Assembly: GCA_963806495.1 (NCBI GenBank)
Contig: CAWDYA010000004.1
Location: 62,001 to 126,000 of the forward strand
Direction of reading: 5' to 3'
Source: CAWDYA01 sp963806495
GTDB taxonomy: Bacteria; Acidobacteriota; Polarisedimenticolia; JACPZX01; DASXTC01
Length of the DNA: 64,000 nt
Part shown: one piece after another, positions 50,173 to 60,224 of the stretch
Layout: the number at the start of each line of letters is the position of its first letter
Numbering within the stretch: position 1 is the first letter of the stretch
Translations under genes and position numbers: made by a program
Notes under the pieces: model-generated
What the model saw: only the letters and a program-made list of their open reading frames with translations
The model's database searches: none
Told to the model about the DNA's origin: nothing

Positions 50173-52472
50173 CTAACCCGACTCCTGGGCACGCGCCCCG
50201 TCGCGCTTCGCGAGCGAACGCAGCGCCGCGATCAACATCGGCACGACCCCCAGCAACAGGAAGACTCCATCCGCGCCCATACGCACCCACTCCATGACGT
50301 GGAATGGGCCACTCATCAAGTAGGAGAGCCGGCGCGCGTGCCAGTAGCCATGGCGCAGGGAATCGCTCAGCTGCAAGACGCCGGCGGGGAACAGATCGGT
50401 CACTACCATCAGCGCCAAACCCACGTTCAGTCCCCAGAACCCGATCCGGACATAGCGCACTGTGCCGGCCCAGACCGTGTCGCTCTGCGTGGCTCGGAGG
50501 CAGAACACCAGCACCGCGAGGGCGAGCATGCCGAACACACCGAACATCGCGGTGTGGCCGTGATTGCTCGTGAGCACCGTGCCGACCTCGAAGTAGGAGA
50601 CGATCGGCAGGTTGATCAGAAAGCCGAAGACACCCGCACCCACGAAGTTCCAGAACCCGACTGCCATGAGGAAGTAGATCGACCAGATTTGACCGCCCGC
50701 GAACCGGTTGCCGCAGTCGCCGCAGGGACGATCCTTGACCCGCACAAAGTCCCATGCGTCGAGGGTGAGGAGGGTCAGCGGCACCACCTCCATGGCGGAG
50801 AATGAAGCGGCAAGACCCATGTTGAGGGTCCCCTGCCCGGTAAAGTACCAGTGGTGTCCCGTGCCGATGATACCGGCTCCGAGATAGAGGATGGCATCGA
50901 GATAGACCACGCGCGTCGCCGTCGTCAGACTCACCAGGCCCATCTGGTGGAACATCGTTGCGACGAGGACAGTGGCGAACAACTCGAAGAAGCCCTCGAC
51001 CCACAGGTGGATAATCCAGAAGCGCCAGTTGTCGATGATGGCGAAGTTCGTCTGCGGGCCATAGAACAGAGCCGGCAGGTAGAAGATCGGAATGGCGGCC
51101 GCTGCATAGAGAAACAGCGAGGCCAGCTCCGAGCGCCCTGGTGTCTTCATCGCAGGTCGCAGGGCGCGGAACATGAGGAACAACCAGAGAACGAGCCCGG
51201 CGGCGAGCAGGATCTGCCAGAACCGTCCCAGGTCGAGGTACTCGGAACCCTGGTGGCCAAGCCAGAACCACAGCCCGCCCAGACGCTCGTGGATCCCCAG
51301 CCACTCGCCGGTGAGGCTCCCCACAACGACGACGAGCAGCGCCCCGAACAATACATTGACGCCGAGCTTCTGCCGTTTGGGGCTCGACGCGCCCCACCAG
51401 CGGCGCGAGAAACAGCCCGCCTGCCACCCAGGCCGTGGCGATCCAGAAAATCGCCAATTGCAGGTGCCATGTGCGCACGATGTTGTAGGGCAGATAGGCG
51501 GCGATATCGATGCCGTAGAAGGCCCCCGGCTCGACGCGGTAGTGCGCCAGGGCTCCGCCTGCCAGGCTCTGCAGCAGGAAGAGAGCCGCCACAATCCCGA
51601 AAAACTTGCCGGTCGCCCATTGGCTCGGAGTCAGCTTCCAGCCGGAAAAAGCGCTGTCGTGGTAGTGCGCCGGAGATGTCTCGCCGCCCCAACCGAGGTA
51701 ATTGAACTTGCCGAACAGGAAGAGGATCGCGCCGATACCGGCCAGCAGCGTGATCAGGCTGAGGGCGCTCCAGAGGTAGGTGGAGCTGCTCGGACGGTTG
51801 CCGGACAACGGCTCGTAGGGCCAGTTGTTGGTGTAGGAGTAGTCCTTTCCCGGTCGGTTGGCCACCGTCGCCCAGGCGGCCCACGCGAAATAGGAGGTCA
51901 GATCGTCGAGTTCGCTCTGGCTCCTTGATGAAGCCGATCGGGAGCCCCGGCGCCGCGCTGCCGCCATTGAAGTAATCGGTCCATTCCCGCTTCTGGATTT
52001 TGAGCGAGGCCGCCTCGCATGGAGAAAAGATCAGCGTATCGGTGTCGGGGTCGTAGCGATTCTGCTTGAGCGAACGCGAAGTATGCCCGGTCGCCGCGGC
52101 CACATCGTCGGGGTCCGCTTTGGTGGCGAGTCCACCGGTCCGATCCCGGACACCCAGATCGATGCAGATCTCGGCGAGACGGTGCAGGTACTCGGCGCTG
52201 TAGTCCGGTCCGAGGTATGCGCCGTGGCCCCACAGCGAGCCGTGCTCCATCAAGCCGTACTTGAAGAAGACCTCCTGGCCATGCAGGATCGCCTGTCGAT
52301 CGCTCAGCGTTGCCCCTGAATCGTCGATGATCCTCCCGGGCACCGGCGGCGCGTTGGTATAGGTGAGCACCGTGATCAGGGAAAGCACCGAGAACCCGGC
52401 GATCATCACGAGAATGGCAGCGTGCCGCCACCAGGGCGACAGCGGACGGGTCGACTCGCTCGACTCGCTCAT
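50173..52472 (-). CDS. norZ: quinol-type nitric oxide reductase (two frameshifts)
   Basis: About 766 residues. The N-terminal extension (SALWGHGAYLGPDYSAEYLHRL-type region, about 75-100) and TM anchor mark the single-subunit quinol-oxidising NorZ. The catalytic part has haem and Fe-B ligands: RTWHLQLAIFW (haem b), HLWVEGFFE (Fe-B His and the adjacent Glu characteristic of NOR), TGHHWYFTG (two Fe-B His) and SNHGHTAMFGVFG (haem b/b3). The enzyme reduces 2 NO to N2O at the cytoplasmic membrane. Breaks near 51910 and 51390 are single-base. The ATG at 52472 follows gaggagctt. Confidence 0.85.
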
Positions 52473-52743
52473 GAAGCTCCTCCAGACCCCGCCTCCAGGC
52501 GGGCGGTGCCATTCTATACCGCCCTTCGTTCAGACCCGGCCGGCGCGAGACGGAACCTGCATGATACGGACGCCATCCTGCCGCACGTCCTTTCCAGGAC
52601 AGGATCCAATTCTGCGTTGTGGCTGCGCGATGGATGGGCGGGATCCTCGTCGTCGAGCCGCACGACTTGATCGGGATGGGAGACGAGGGAATCGCCGGGC
52701 TGCCGGATATCTCCCCTGAGCGTGGCGCTGCCGCGGTGCGTCG

Positions 52744-53388
52744 TCAGCCCGCCGGCCGCAATGCCTTCGTCTCCTCCCGGCAGGTCTCGACGCGGCGGTG
52801 CGCAGAGTCGAGCCGCTTGGAGGCCTTCTCCACGTCGCGCTCGGCGAGGATGACATCCTGCTCCGCCGCGACGTTGTTGGCCCGGAGATCCCGCACGCTC
52901 TCCCGTAACGCCTCTGAGAACGACAGGTCGGCCGTGGCGCGTCGCTCGTCGTCCGCAAGGACATCGCACGAGGCGAGCCGGTAGCGCGTGAAGGCCTTCG
53001 CCGCCTTCCGCCGGACCGCGTCGGCCTTCTGGCCGCCGCCACCGGGGGCCTCGCAGATGGCGGTGAGCTGTTCGAGGGCGGCCTCCTTCCGCTCGAGGAG
53101 GTGGCGCGCGCGGTCGTGATCGATCCGGGTCGCATCCCGATCGTGCTTCGCGCGCAGGAAGACGATCTTCTCGACGGCGTCGTTCTTCCAGAGCGCCTCG
53201 ATGAGGTCGAAGATCTTCCCGGAGGCCTCCCGCTCGGAGAGGCTGAGCTGGACGTTCAGCTCGAAATCATCACGCTCGAGGCTCTCCTCGGCGAGCACGA
53301 GATCGCACACGAGCGGCTGGCTCTGCGTCGTGGCCAGGGCGGGCGCTCCCGCGGTCAGCAGCAGGAAACTCAGGGGAAGGAGGCTCAT
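52744..53388 (-). CDS. secreted coiled-coil protein of unknown function
   Basis: 214 residues. Signal peptide: MSLLPLSFLLLTAGAPALA. The rest is charged and heptad-rich (VFLRAKHDRDATRIDHDRARHLLERKEAALEQL and NVAAEQDVILAERDVEKASKRLDS), with three Cys (CDLVL, ICEAPG, SCDVLA). No family is recognised. It is preceded by a 9-bp gap to the CPBP gene on the same strand. The 230 bp downstream (52513-52743) hold no gene I can support. Confidence 0.55.
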   Translation of the reverse strand: MSLLPLSFLLLTAGAPALATTQSQPLVCDLVLAEESLERDDFELNVQLSLSEREASGKIFDLIEALWKNDAVEKIVFLRAKHDRDATRIDHDRARHLLERKEAALEQLTAICEAPGGGGQKADAVRRKAAKAFTRYRLASCDVLADDERRATADLSFSEALRESVRDLRANNVAAEQDVILAERDVEKASKRLDSAHRRVETCREETKALRPAG

Positions 53389-53397
53389 GGTTTCTCC

Positions 53398-54140
53398 CTA
53401 ACGCAGAATCACGTTGCTCAACCACCCGGCCCATACATCCTGCCATCCATGGAGGATCATGCCGACCCGCAGGGTCCTCCTCCAGACGGCGAGGGCGCCG
53501 AGAAAGATGCCGATTCCACAGATGCGGACCACGGGTATCCAGCCCTGGTATGCATGCATCAGGCCGAAGATGACTCCCTGGCCGATGACGGCAAGCGATC
53601 CGCTGCGTGTCAAGGCAAGCAGTTGCCGCTGAGCGTACCCTCGGAAGACGAGTCCTCGCAGAAGCCTGCGGACGCGGAGGTCACCAGCCAGACTATCACC
53701 TCATCCAACGTCCGGGGAAGCAGACGCTCCACGGAGCTCTCCACGCCCTGCCCCACCAGTCGCCCCAGGGTCCAGGTGATCGCGAGCATGACTCCCCAGG
53801 CGCCGAGCGCGATCCCCACATCCCGTGCGACGTCCAGGACGCCGGCCCAGCGGCCCCGGATGAGCTCGTGCAATCCTGTGCCGTGTCGTCTGGTACCGCG
53901 CCAGACGAAATACACCAGCAGCCAGTTCATCGCCGTCGCGGAAAGATAGATGGGGATGACATGTGCGTGGGATTCCGTCAGCTCTCCGTCCGGTGCGCGA
54001 CGCTGCTGGGCCATGTACCCCGCCAGCGCCACGAGGGTCACGATGCCAAGGAACACGATGAAGTGCCGGTAGCTCGCTACCGGCTCGAGACGCTTTTGTG
54101 TCGCCGTGTTCCTCGAAGGCCGCTCGCTGCCCGGTGTCAT
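53398..54140 (-). CDS. CPBP-family intramembrane metalloprotease (one frameshift)
   Basis: About 247 residues with 6-7 TM helices. With one base added near 53645 the metal motif reads CEELVFRGY (E-E-x-x-x-R), followed by VIFGLMHAYQGW with the second motif His, and HGWQDVWAG with the third. CPBP (CAAX/Abi) proteases act inside the membrane and include prenyl-protein proteases and bacteriocin-immunity proteins. The ATG overlaps the TetR stop (ATGA), so both are one operon, controlled by the tandem operator at 54691-54722. Confidence 0.75.
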
Positions 54141-54691
54141 GCCCGTGGACTCTGTGCGACCATGCGGTCGAAAAGCCGGAGAGCACGTGTGGTCCGCCTC
54201 ATCTCTCCCGTGCTCAGGTACTCCAGCAGGAGACCGTCGATGACGGCCGCGCACAGGGTGGCGGTGACGCGCCGATCCGGCGAGGGCGGCAGCGAGCGCT
54301 CGATCAGCTCCAGCCAGCTCGCGGAGGTTCCTTCCAGATACCGGGCGTATCGTCCGGGATTCTGGAGCGCCAGGACCTGTACCTCGAAGAGCAGCCGCAA
54401 GTAGGGGATGTTCTCGGGCCGGATCGTCCAGGACCAGAACGCCTGGATGGGGCTGGGTCGCCTGCCGCGGCGGGACGCGGCGAGCAGATCGGTAAACGAC
54501 TTCTGGAGCCGCTCTCTGACCTCCTCCATGACCGCGCCGATGAGCTTGTCTTTCGAGCCGAAGTGATAGACGAGCAGGCGCGCGCTGGTCCCTGTGGCGG
54601 CCGCGAGGGGGCGGAGGGAGAGCCCGGCGGCGCCATGCTTCAGAAAGTACTCGAGCGACCTGTCGATCAGTTCCGAGCGCCGTGTGGACAT
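54137..54691 (-). CDS. TetR-family transcriptional regulator
   Basis: 184 residues from the ATG at 54691. The HTH is clear: RRSELIDRSLEYFLKHGAAG to LSLRPLAAATGTSARLLVYHFGSKDKLI. The C-terminal ligand-binding helices end LFDRMVAQSPRA. A start at 54727 would lie inside the operator, so I chose 54691, which fits relatives. It overlaps the CPBP gene by 4 nt and lies next to two abutting 16-bp palindromes, indicating autorepression. The ligand is unknown. Confidence 0.85.
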   Translation of the reverse strand: MSTRRSELIDRSLEYFLKHGAAGLSLRPLAAATGTSARLLVYHFGSKDKLIGAVMEEVRERLQKSFTDLLAASRRGRRPSPIQAFWSWTIRPENIPYLRLLFEVQVLALQNPGRYARYLEGTSASWLELIERSLPPSPDRRVTATLCAAVIDGLLLEYLSTGEMRRTTRALRLFDRMVAQSPRA

Positions 54692-54722
54692 GTAACGAAC
54701 GTTACATGAAACGCTCGTTACA
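54691..54722. promoter_or_regulatory. tandem TetR operators
   Basis: TGTAACGAACGTTACA (54691-54706) is a perfect 16-bp palindrome; TGAAACGCTCGTTACA (54707-54722) follows without a gap and has the same design with one arm mismatch. They directly precede the tetR start codon. Confidence 0.7.
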
Positions 54723-54742
54723 GTCAAGTCTCCCTTTTCACC

Positions 54743-57700
54743 TCAGGAGCCGGGCTCGATCGGCTCCGTCCCGGCCTTGCGGAGCCTGTCGTTGAGCGAC
54801 GCGAGCCCGTCCGTGGAGAGTCGTCGCCACCGGGCGAGCGCCTCCGCGGCGATCGGCTCGAGCTTCGTCAGCCCGGCGCGCGCGTCGGGCGAGGGCGCGG
54901 CGTCCGCGCCGTCCACCGCCTCGGCGAGCGAGCGCAGGGCGCCCTGGACCCAGCGCAGGCTCTCGATCTTCTCCGGCGGAAAGACGAACTGGTCGAAACG
55001 GTTGGGCAGAGGGAGTGTGCCCGTGACGTCGGTCAGATCCCGCTGGAACGCTTCGAGTGCGTTCGCGAGGGCGGGCTCCGCCGAGGCGCGGCGCTTCGTG
55101 ATCTGCTCCTGTATCTTCGCTGCGGCGTACGAGGCGACCGCAACGCGCGCCGAGAGCGACTCCACCTTGCGGGCGAGATCGAACTCCTCCTTGTAGTCGG
55201 AGTCTGGAATCCTCACCCTCGGATCGGGCGCCACCCTGAAGGTCCGGGTGAGAGTGGCGCCATCGACCGTCAAGGCCGCGGTGTAGACCCCCGGAGGCGC
55301 CCACACGCCCTCGCGCGCAGAGGGGTCGACGGCCGCGACCTGTTCGGGCACCGCGTAGTGAATCGACCAGATGAAGCGGTGCATCCCCACCGACGTGGAG
55401 AGCGCCGGGGGCGTCGCATCCCACTCGGGGGAGACCCTGGCTTTCGAGGGGTCATAGCGATGCGGTGCGTCGGCGCTCGAGTACCTTCGAACGATCGCGC
55501 CCGACGCGTCCCGGATCTCGAGCGTGACCGGATCCCGCGGGACAGTTCCGAGCGCGTAGTCAATCCGGGCGCCGAGCGGGGGATTTTCGGCCAACGGCTC
55601 GTCCTTGGGCATCGGCGTGCCGGTGAACCCCGCGGGGCGGACCCGGTACGCGGTCGCAGGCTCGAAGAGCCAGGCAGGCGCGGACTCGACGCGGGCGTCG
55701 AGCTGCCGCAGCGGCGAGATGTCGTCGAGGATCCAGATCCCACGGCCATGCGTGGCGATGACGAGATCCTCGCCGTGCACCACGAGATCCCTCACGGAGG
55801 TGACCGGCAGGCCGAGCTGCAGCGGCTGCCATTCCTCGCCGTCGTCGAAGGAGACATAGACCCCCTTCTCGGTCGCCGCGTACAGGAGGCCGCGGCGGAC
55901 CGGATCCTCCCGCACCGCGTTGACGAAGTGATCCGGAGCAATCCCGGAGACGACGGGCTTCCAGCTCCTGCCGCCGTTGTGCGTCCTGTAGATGTACGGC
56001 CTGCGGTCCTCCAGACGGTGGCGGTCCACCGCCGCGTAGGCCGTCTGAGCATCGAAGGCGGACGTCTCGATGATGCCGACCTTCGACCACGGGGTCAGCT
56101 CCTTCGGCGTGACGTTCTCCCAGTGCGCGCCGTCGTCGCGCGTGCGCCAGATGAGGCCGTCGTCGGTGCCCGCCCAGAGATCGCGGGCGGCCTTCTTCGA
56201 CGGTGCCAGCGCGTAGACGACGCCGCGCCGCGGGCCGAGCCCGAGATCGTGGGCCGCCGAGACCGGATCCAGGTTCGGTGGCGCGCCGGGATCCTCGCGC
56301 GTCAGATCGGAGCTGATCATCTCCCAGTGCTCGCCCCCGTCGTCGGTGCGGAAGACGCGCTGGCGCGCGAAGTACAGGACGTGCGGATCCCGGGGCGAGA
56401 AGGCGAGCGGAAGCGTCCACGTCCGGCGCCATTGATCGGGGTAGGGCAGGGTCGGGTCGATCGAGCGCGTCTGTCCCGTGCGCAGGTCAAGCTTCTCAAC
56501 CGTGCCGCCGTAGATCACGTCGGGGTCGAGCGGATCGGGGGCGATGTTCTGCGCTTCGCCACCCGCGGTAATCTCCCGGAAATCCTCCAGGGTGATCCCG
56601 TCCCGTGTCGTCGTGCGGCTCGGCAGCCCGATGGCGCCCGAGTCCTGCTGGGGGCCGTACACCCAGTAGGGAAACCGGTCGTCCGTCGAGACGTGGTAGA
56701 GCTGCGCCGTCGGCTGGTTGTACCACGAGCTCCACGTGAGGCCGCCGTCCACGCTGACGACCGCTCCCTGATCGACTCCGAGGATCCGTCGCTCGGGAGC
56801 GTCCGGATCGATCCACAGCTCGTGATAGTCGTCGCCGCCCGGCGCGCCCTTGACCGGCTCGAAGGTCGCGCCGCCGTCGGTGGATCGATAGAGGTTCGTG
56901 TTGCCGACGTAGACCACGTCGGGGTCACGCGGATCGACCGTGACATCCCCGAAATACCAGCCCCGGCCCCAGATGCGATCGTCCGTGCACGTGAGGCGCC
57001 AGTGCTCGCCGTGGTCGTCCGAGCGGTAGAGCCCCCCTTCGGCGGCGTCCACGATGGCGTAGACACGGCCCGGCGCGCTGCGGGCCACGCCAATCCCGAT
57101 CCGCCCGGGCTCCGAGGGGAGCCCTCCTGCGAGCCGCGTCCAGTGATCGCCGCCGTCGATGGACCTGAAGAGGCCGGACCCGGGGCCGCCCGCGGGCGGG
57201 TAGATGTTCCACGGGGTCCGCCGCGCCCGCCAGAGCGCGGCGTACAGGGTGTTCGGATCGCGAGGATCGAAGGCGGCGTCGATGGCGCCGGTGTTCTCGT
57301 CGTCGCCCAGCACCTTGAGCCAGGTCCTGCCTCCGTCACGGGTGCGGTACAGGCCGCGCTCCTCGTTCGGCCCGTACGGATGGCCGAGCGCGGCGACGAA
57401 GACGACATCCGGGTCGGTCGGGTGAACGATGATGCGTCCGATCTGCTGCGAGTCGCCCAGACCGGAGAAGGCCCACGTGCTCCCCCCGTCGGTCGACTTG
57501 TAGACGCCCTCGCCCTGGGCGATGTCGGAGCGCATGTCCGCCTCCCCCGTCCCCACGTAGATCACCTTCGGGTTCGAGCGCGACACCGCGAGGGCGCCGA
57601 TCGACCCGACCGGCTCATCGTCGAAGATCGGGCGCCAGGTCCGTCCCGTGTTGATGCTCTCCCACACGCCGCCGTTGACGGCGCCGAAATAGAAGTGGTC

Positions 57701-57859
57701 CGGCTCGCCGGCCACCCCCGACACCGCCAGGACCCGCCCGGCGCGGAAGGGGCCCACCAGCCGCCAGTGCAGATCGTGAAAGAGCGATGGATTCACGGCG
57801 GCCGCGGGTACGCCGGCACCGAGGATCAGGGACGCCAGGACGGCCAGGAGCTTCTGCAT
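54743..57859 (-). CDS. large secreted BNR/VPS10-sortilin-like beta-propeller protein
   Basis: 1,038 residues from the ATG at 57859 (ggaggcacg upstream). Signal peptide: LLAVLASLILGAGVPAAA. Repeated BNR/Asp-box motifs (S-x-D-G-G-x-T-W, for example STDGGSTW, TRDGGRTW, SIDGGDHW, STDGGATF and SVDGGLTW) fill residues 40-700 and form one or two beta-propellers. C-terminal domains of the acidobacterial glycosyl-hydrolase-like family follow (RFIWSIHYAVPEQV, then a helical coiled region EFDLARKVESLSARV). Such proteins are abundant in Acidobacteriota. No catalytic residues can be assigned, so the glycosidase label used in databases is unproven. Confidence 0.85.
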   Translation of the reverse strand: MQKLLAVLASLILGAGVPAAAVNPSLFHDLHWRLVGPFRAGRVLAVSGVAGEPDHFYFGAVNGGVWESINTGRTWRPIFDDEPVGSIGALAVSRSNPKVIYVGTGEADMRSDIAQGEGVYKSTDGGSTWAFSGLGDSQQIGRIIVHPTDPDVVFVAALGHPYGPNEERGLYRTRDGGRTWLKVLGDDENTGAIDAAFDPRDPNTLYAALWRARRTPWNIYPPAGGPGSGLFRSIDGGDHWTRLAGGLPSEPGRIGIGVARSAPGRVYAIVDAAEGGLYRSDDHGEHWRLTCTDDRIWGRGWYFGDVTVDPRDPDVVYVGNTNLYRSTDGGATFEPVKGAPGGDDYHELWIDPDAPERRILGVDQGAVVSVDGGLTWSSWYNQPTAQLYHVSTDDRFPYWVYGPQQDSGAIGLPSRTTTRDGITLEDFREITAGGEAQNIAPDPLDPDVIYGGTVEKLDLRTGQTRSIDPTLPYPDQWRRTWTLPLAFSPRDPHVLYFARQRVFRTDDGGEHWEMISSDLTREDPGAPPNLDPVSAAHDLGLGPRRGVVYALAPSKKAARDLWAGTDDGLIWRTRDDGAHWENVTPKELTPWSKVGIIETSAFDAQTAYAAVDRHRLEDRRPYIYRTHNGGRSWKPVVSGIAPDHFVNAVREDPVRRGLLYAATEKGVYVSFDDGEEWQPLQLGLPVTSVRDLVVHGEDLVIATHGRGIWILDDISPLRQLDARVESAPAWLFEPATAYRVRPAGFTGTPMPKDEPLAENPPLGARIDYALGTVPRDPVTLEIRDASGAIVRRYSSADAPHRYDPSKARVSPEWDATPPALSTSVGMHRFIWSIHYAVPEQVAAVDPSAREGVWAPPGVYTAALTVDGATLTRTFRVAPDPRVRIPDSDYKEEFDLARKVESLSARVAVASYAAAKIQEQITKRRASAEPALANALEAFQRDLTDVTGTLPLPNRFDQFVFPPEKIESLRWVQGALRSLAEAVDGADAAPSPDARAGLTKLEPIAAEALARWRRLSTDGLASLNDRLRKAGTEPIEPGS

Positions 57860-57993
57860 CGTGCCTCCGTGAGGATGGACGGGCTCGCCGACGAGTGCCG
57901 AGGAGGACATTTTATATGAGCGACTCGGGTTCCGGTTGGATGGTGGGTGTCCGGCCACCACCCGGACGAACCCGGAGACGTTCGCGGCGCGGA

Positions 57994-58035
57994 CATGACA
58001 AAAACTTCATCCTCCGCTCAGCCTCGCTTCATGCA
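57994..58035 (+). promoter_or_regulatory. shared upstream element, copy 1 (aminotransferase promoter)
   Basis: CATGACAAAAACTTCAT (57994-58010) with TCATGCA at 58029-58035. The same arrangement, at identical spacing, occurs at 61656-61697 upstream of the type III PKS gene. Two TTCAT/TCAT half-sites repeat in direct orientation about 22-23 bp apart. It begins 100 nt before the aminotransferase start codon. An OmpR/PhoB-type regulator site, perhaps for the response regulator at 59547, is inferred. Confidence 0.5.
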
Positions 58036-58093
58036 GCGCAGCTACTCTTGCGGCATCGATCTTCGTCTTCGGCTCCACCACAGGAGGGATACC

Positions 58094-59479
58094 GTGACGC
58101 ACGCCGCACGCCGCATCGGGCAGACCGGACCCGGGACCCGGGAAGTTTCCCGCGCCTACGCCAGCCACGTGAACCCGAAGTGGGTCGGCGTGCTCGACGT
58201 GCTGGGAATGAACGTCAGCTACACACAGTGCCGTGGCGCGGAACTGGAGACCGAGGAGGGGATGACCATCCTGGACTTCCTGTCCGGGTACTGCGTGTAC
58301 AACACAGGGCACAACCACCCGGCGATCGTCTCCGCTCTTCAGGAGGAACTGGCCCGGCTCGGGCCCAGCATGCTGCAGAGCCACGTGCCCGCGCCGGCCG
58401 CCGCGCTGGCGGGCGAGCTGCTGAGGCGCGCGGGCGGCCGGGTGTCGAAGGTCTACTTCACCAGCTCGGGCAGCGAAGGAGTGGAGACGGTCATCAAGTT
58501 CGCCAGAGCCCACACGGGGCGAGCCGGCATGTTGTATGCGGGGGGCTCGTTTCACGGGCTCACCATGGGGGCCCTGTCGCTGATGGGGAACTCCTGGTGG
58601 CGGGACGGCTTCGGACCACTCCTGCCCGAGACCGAGGCCGTCCCGTTCGGCGACCTTGCCGTGCTGGAGCAGCGTCTGGCCACCCGGTCGTACGCGGGCC
58701 TGCTTCTGGAGCCGGTACAGGCCGAGGCCGGCATCGTCGTGCCCGAGGCCTCCTATCTGAAGGAAGCACAGCGACTGTGCGCAAAGCACGGCACGTTGTT
58801 CGCACTCGACGAGGTGCAAACCGGGATGCACCGCACGGGCCCCTTCCTGGCAGCGCATCATTTCGGTGTGGACCCCGACATGGTGGTGCTGGCCAAGGCG
58901 ATGTCGGGAGGACTCGTGCCGTGCGGGGCGGTGCTGATGACCGATGCCGTGCACCGGTCGGTGTACTCGTCGCTGTCACGCGCGTTCATCCATGCGTCGA
59001 CCTTCGGCGAGAACTCCCTCGCCATGCGCGCCGGGCTGGCCACGCTGAAGGTGATGGATGACGAGAAGCTGGGGGGGCGCGCCACACAGATCGGCGGAAT
59101 GGTGCGTGAGGCGCTGGCCCGCCGCCTGGAGCGCTACGAGATGGTGCAGGAGGTGCGCGGCCTGGGGATGCTCAACGGCATCGTGTTCCGGCGGCCGAAG
59201 AGCTTCTGGATGAAGGCTTTCTTCGAGAGCTTCTCGCGCGTGCACGAGGGGATGTTCGGACAGATGGTGGTGAGCGGGCTGTTCCGGCGCGAGCGGATGC
59301 TCACGCAGATGTGCGGCAACAACTTCATGGTGTTGAAGGTCGCCCCGCCGCTGGTGGTGTCCGAGGAGCAGGTGGAGCGGTTCGTCGATTCGGTTGAGCG
59401 CGTCGTGCAGCGGGTGCATGCCGGGCCGGCGTTCTGGACCTCCAGCCTCTCGATAGTGGGGCGTGCCATCGGCATCTGA
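58094..59479 (+). CDS. class III PLP-dependent aminotransferase
   Basis: 461 residues from GTG (caggagggatacc upstream). Fold type I, class III: SGYCVYNTGHNHPAIVSAL, TSSGSEGVETVIKFARAHTGR, GGSFHGLTMGALSLMG, LFALDEVQTGMHRTG with D239, and the PLP lysine K268 in VVLAKAMSGGLVPCGAV. A C-terminal insertion (RRPKSFWMKAFFESFSRVHEG) is less usual. The fold transfers amino groups from omega- or alpha-amino substrates. Its shared promoter element with the type III PKS and the adjacent two-component system suggest that it supplies or trims a specialised metabolite. The substrate is unknown. Confidence 0.85.
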   Translation: MTHAARRIGQTGPGTREVSRAYASHVNPKWVGVLDVLGMNVSYTQCRGAELETEEGMTILDFLSGYCVYNTGHNHPAIVSALQEELARLGPSMLQSHVPAPAAALAGELLRRAGGRVSKVYFTSSGSEGVETVIKFARAHTGRAGMLYAGGSFHGLTMGALSLMGNSWWRDGFGPLLPETEAVPFGDLAVLEQRLATRSYAGLLLEPVQAEAGIVVPEASYLKEAQRLCAKHGTLFALDEVQTGMHRTGPFLAAHHFGVDPDMVVLAKAMSGGLVPCGAVLMTDAVHRSVYSSLSRAFIHASTFGENSLAMRAGLATLKVMDDEKLGGRATQIGGMVREALARRLERYEMVQEVRGLGMLNGIVFRRPKSFWMKAFFESFSRVHEGMFGQMVVSGLFRRERMLTQMCGNNFMVLKVAPPLVVSEEQVERFVDSVERVVQRVHAGPAFWTSSLSIVGRAIGI

Positions 59480-59496
59480 GCGGGGGGTAGCTCCTT

Positions 59497-59523
59497 GGAG
59501 GGGGGGATTACCCTCTCCTTTCG
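59497..59523 (+). terminator. rho-independent-like terminator after the aminotransferase gene
   Basis: ggagggggg pairs with ccctctcc across an attac loop (one G-U pair) and is followed by ttt. It separates the aminotransferase from the response regulator. Confidence 0.45.
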
Positions 59524-59546
59524 CGTGCTGTAACATCTGGTCAGTC

Positions 59547-60224
59547 ATGCGATTGCTGGTGCTGGAAGACGACCCCGAAGTTCAGGATTTCCTCCTGCGG
59601 GCCTTGCGTGAGGCAGGCTACGAGGTGAACGCCGCTTCCACGGGCGAGGCTGCGTTGCAGATGGTGGCGCATGGAAGTCCCGACGCATTCGTGGTGGACC
59701 TGAATCTCCCGGGCATGGACGGCCTGCAGTTCATCTCCACCTGCCGATCGCGGGGCATCACGGCGCCGGTGCTGATCCTCTCGGCCCGCCGGTCGGTGGA
59801 CGAACGCGTGCGCGGGCTGGAGAAGGGAGGCGACGATTACCTCACCAAGCCCTTCTCCCTGGCTGAGCTGATGGCCCGCCTGCGGGCGCTGCTGCGAAGA
59901 GCCGGGCAGCCACAGGCCGAGGCCACGCGGCTGCGCGTGGGCGACCTGGAGCTGGACCTGCTGCGCCGCGTGGCGAGCCGCGCCGGGACGCCCATCACCC
60001 TCACCGCGAAGGAGTTCTCGCTGCTCGAATACCTGTGCCGCAACCAGCGCCGCGTAGTCACCCGAACCATGATCCTCGATCATGTCTGGGGTGTTCGCTT
60101 CGATCCCGCTACCAACCTGGTGGATGTGCACATGCACCGTCTGCGCGCCAAGATAGACGGCGACCGGCCCGTCAAGCTGATCCACACACTGCGTGGGGCC
60201 GGGTATGTCCTCGAAGAGCGGTAG
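59547..60224 (+). CDS. OmpR/PhoB-family response regulator
   Basis: 225 residues from the ATG at 59547 (the frame is open from 59463 but family similarity starts here). The receiver domain has acidic D8/D9, phospho-acceptor D51 (VVDLNLPGMDG) and K101 (LTKPF). The C-terminal winged helix has ITLTAKEFSLLEYLC, RTMILDHVWG and VDVHMHRLRAKID. The gene overlaps the histidine-kinase gene, so both form one operon. The shared 42-bp elements upstream of the aminotransferase and PKS genes are its candidate targets. Confidence 0.9.
   Translation: MRLLVLEDDPEVQDFLLRALREAGYEVNAASTGEAALQMVAHGSPDAFVVDLNLPGMDGLQFISTCRSRGITAPVLILSARRSVDERVRGLEKGGDDYLTKPFSLAELMARLRALLRRAGQPQAEATRLRVGDLELDLLRRVASRAGTPITLTAKEFSLLEYLCRNQRRVVTRTMILDHVWGVRFDPATNLVDVHMHRLRAKIDGDRPVKLIHTLRGAGYVLEER

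Noticed and set aside
49022..51967. A single 981-codon minus-strand gene
   Set aside because: It is nitric oxide reductase sequence in a shifted frame running into the cyclo-ligase/hemerythrin gene; the true starts and stops are at 50107 and 50173.
55358..57919. 853-codon plus-strand frame opposite the BNR gene
   Set aside because: Low-complexity R/G/D/V composition mirrors the antisense of the BNR gene; no recognisable domain.
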